Below are positions 5,911-6,676 of a stretch of DNA of 6,676 nt, piece by piece. The translations under genes were made by a program, and so were the position numbers. Origin of the DNA: Armatimonadota bacterium. GTDB taxonomy: Bacteria; Armatimonadota; Fimbriimonadia; Fimbriimonadales; Fimbriimonadaceae. The notes beneath the pieces were generated by a model. The model had not been told where the DNA came from. It worked only from the letters and a program-made list of their open reading frames with translations, and made no database searches. The first letter of the stretch is position 1. Each line of letters begins with the position of its first letter. The DNA is taken from NCBI GenBank assembly GCA_023428805.1, contig JAEYWW010000050.1, positions 1 to 6,676 of the forward strand, written 5' to 3'.

Positions 5911-6676
5911 TTATTCGTCTTCGACTTCGAACCAACCTGGCACCGAATATGCCTTCTCCTCCAATCCTTTCGGCCAGGTGAGCAGCGCAGCGGCGCCTTT
6001 CTTCGGAATCTTCAGCCTCACCTCGCCTCCCGACTGAATGAGCCTCGGCCATTCGGGATTGGCGAGGGCGGAGCGGCCGAGTGCGACGAGGTCGGCACCC
6101 GACGCAAGAACTGATTCGGCATCGGCTTCCGACCAGACCTTACCTACTCCGATCAACGGCTTTCGCCCTGCAATCTTGCTCGCCACTCTCTCCAAAGTTG
6201 TGCCGGGCCAATCTCCTTTCAACCCGCGCAGTCGGTAATCCCACAGCGAGACGTGCAGAATTGCCAAGCCCTTCGAGCAGAGAAGATCGAGCAGGGCCGC
6301 CGTGTCCTCCCATCGAATCCCCGGCTCCTCCAATTCCTCCGAAGAGAATCGGTAGCCGACAACCGAATCAGGACAGGCTTTCAGCACCGCATCCACGACC
6401 TTCTCGACAAAGAGAAGCCGATTTTGCCCCCACTTGTCATCTCGACGATTGGAGTGCGGGCTGACGAACTGCTGGAGGAGATAGGTGTTCGCGCCGTGAA
6501 TCTCAATCGCGTCGAAGCCCGCCTCAATTCCCCGCCGCGCCGCGTCGGCATAAGCTTGGATCGCCTCTTCAATCTCATCCTCCGTCATCGCGCGGGGAAT
6601 CTCCGCGTTCGGCCGCTCCGGCGGTATTGCGGACGCAGAAAGAGGAACTCCGCCGCACAAACGACTGGGGCAGGCC
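5911..6676 (-). CDS. Old-yellow-enzyme family NADH:flavin oxidoreductase (5'-truncated by window edge)
   Basis: This is an FMN-dependent TIM-barrel oxidoreductase of the old yellow enzyme family, likely cytoplasmic and using NAD(P)H to reduce activated alkenes or similar substrates; the true substrate cannot be told. About 255 residues are visible and the frame stays open to the window end, so the N terminus lies outside. A TTG at 6660 lies in frame but well inside the barrel and is not the start. Family motifs in order are GG-P-SASAIPP, MTEDEIEEAIQAYADAARRG, EAGFDAIEIHGANTYLLQQF with the ligand-binding His and Asn of HGAN, SPHSNRRDDKWG, then IGVGKVWSEADAE and ADLVALGRSALANPEW, the FMN phosphate-binding end of the barrel. 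The C terminus has a PGWF motif like YqiG-type members. The stop is 61 bases before tRNA-Tyr. No link to flagella is evident. Confidence 0.92.
   Translation of the reverse strand, partial: ACPSRLCGGVPLSASAIPPERPNAEIPRAMTEDEIEEAIQAYADAARRGIEAGFDAIEIHGANTYLLQQFVSPHSNRRDDKWGQNRLLFVEKVVDAVLKACPDSVVGYRFSSEELEEPGIRWEDTAALLDLLCSKGLAILHVSLWDYRLRGLKGDWPGTTLERVASKIAGRKPLIGVGKVWSEADAESVLASGADLVALGRSALANPEWPRLIQSGGEVRLKIPKKGAAALLTWPKGLEEKAYSVPGWFEVEDE

Noticed and set aside
1..6676. CRISPR arrays, insertion sequences, phage or defence genes
   Set aside because: No direct repeats with spacers, no transposase or integrase motifs, and no target-site duplications were seen. Although tRNA genes can be integration sites, no repeated tRNA 3' end was found in the window.

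Overview
This window holds the end-on-end core of a flagellar operon, read entirely on the minus strand: fliM, fliN (long, FliY-like), fliO, fliP, fliQ, fliR and flhB, running from about 5546 down to 67. Upstream of it lie two tRNA genes (Tyr-GTA, then Thr-GGT) and, at the right edge, the C-terminal two thirds or so of an old-yellow-enzyme family flavin oxidoreductase, all on the same strand. By eye the DNA is moderately GC-rich (around 60%). Most start codons that can be judged are ATG; fliM probably starts at TTG.

The organism is a flagellated bacterium, but the sequence alone does not fix the phylum. The long FliN with a CheC-like N-terminal half, the long acidic-tailed FliO, and the compact fliMNOPQR-flhB order point away from the best-known enterobacterial layout. 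A less-studied phylum such as Armatimonadota (Fimbriimonas-like) is a low-confidence guess.

Layout, right to left (transcription order): (1) 6676-5911, partial flavin oxidoreductase; (2) 5910-5850, a short spacer with a hairpin and a weak promoter-like -10 box; (3) 5849-5680, tRNA-Tyr and tRNA-Thr, 9 bases apart, both with encoded CCA; (4) 5679-5547, an untranslated gap with a strong match to the sigma-28 (FliA) -10 box GCCGATAA and correct -35 spacing; (5) 5546-67, seven flagellar genes with junctions from a 3-base gap to a 4-base overlap; (6) 66-1, two hairpins, the second a good factor-independent terminator that closes the operon.

Functionally the operon joins two machines. FliM and FliN build the cytoplasmic C-ring (switch complex), which takes the CheY-P signal. 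FliP, FliQ and FliR form the membrane export gate, FliO helps assemble FliP, and FlhB is the self-cleaving substrate-specificity switch of the export apparatus. No undescribed system is evident. The points most worth a second look are the sigma-28-like promoter and TTG start of fliM, the chimeric FliN, the tRNA-flagellar adjacency, and the extended FliO tail.
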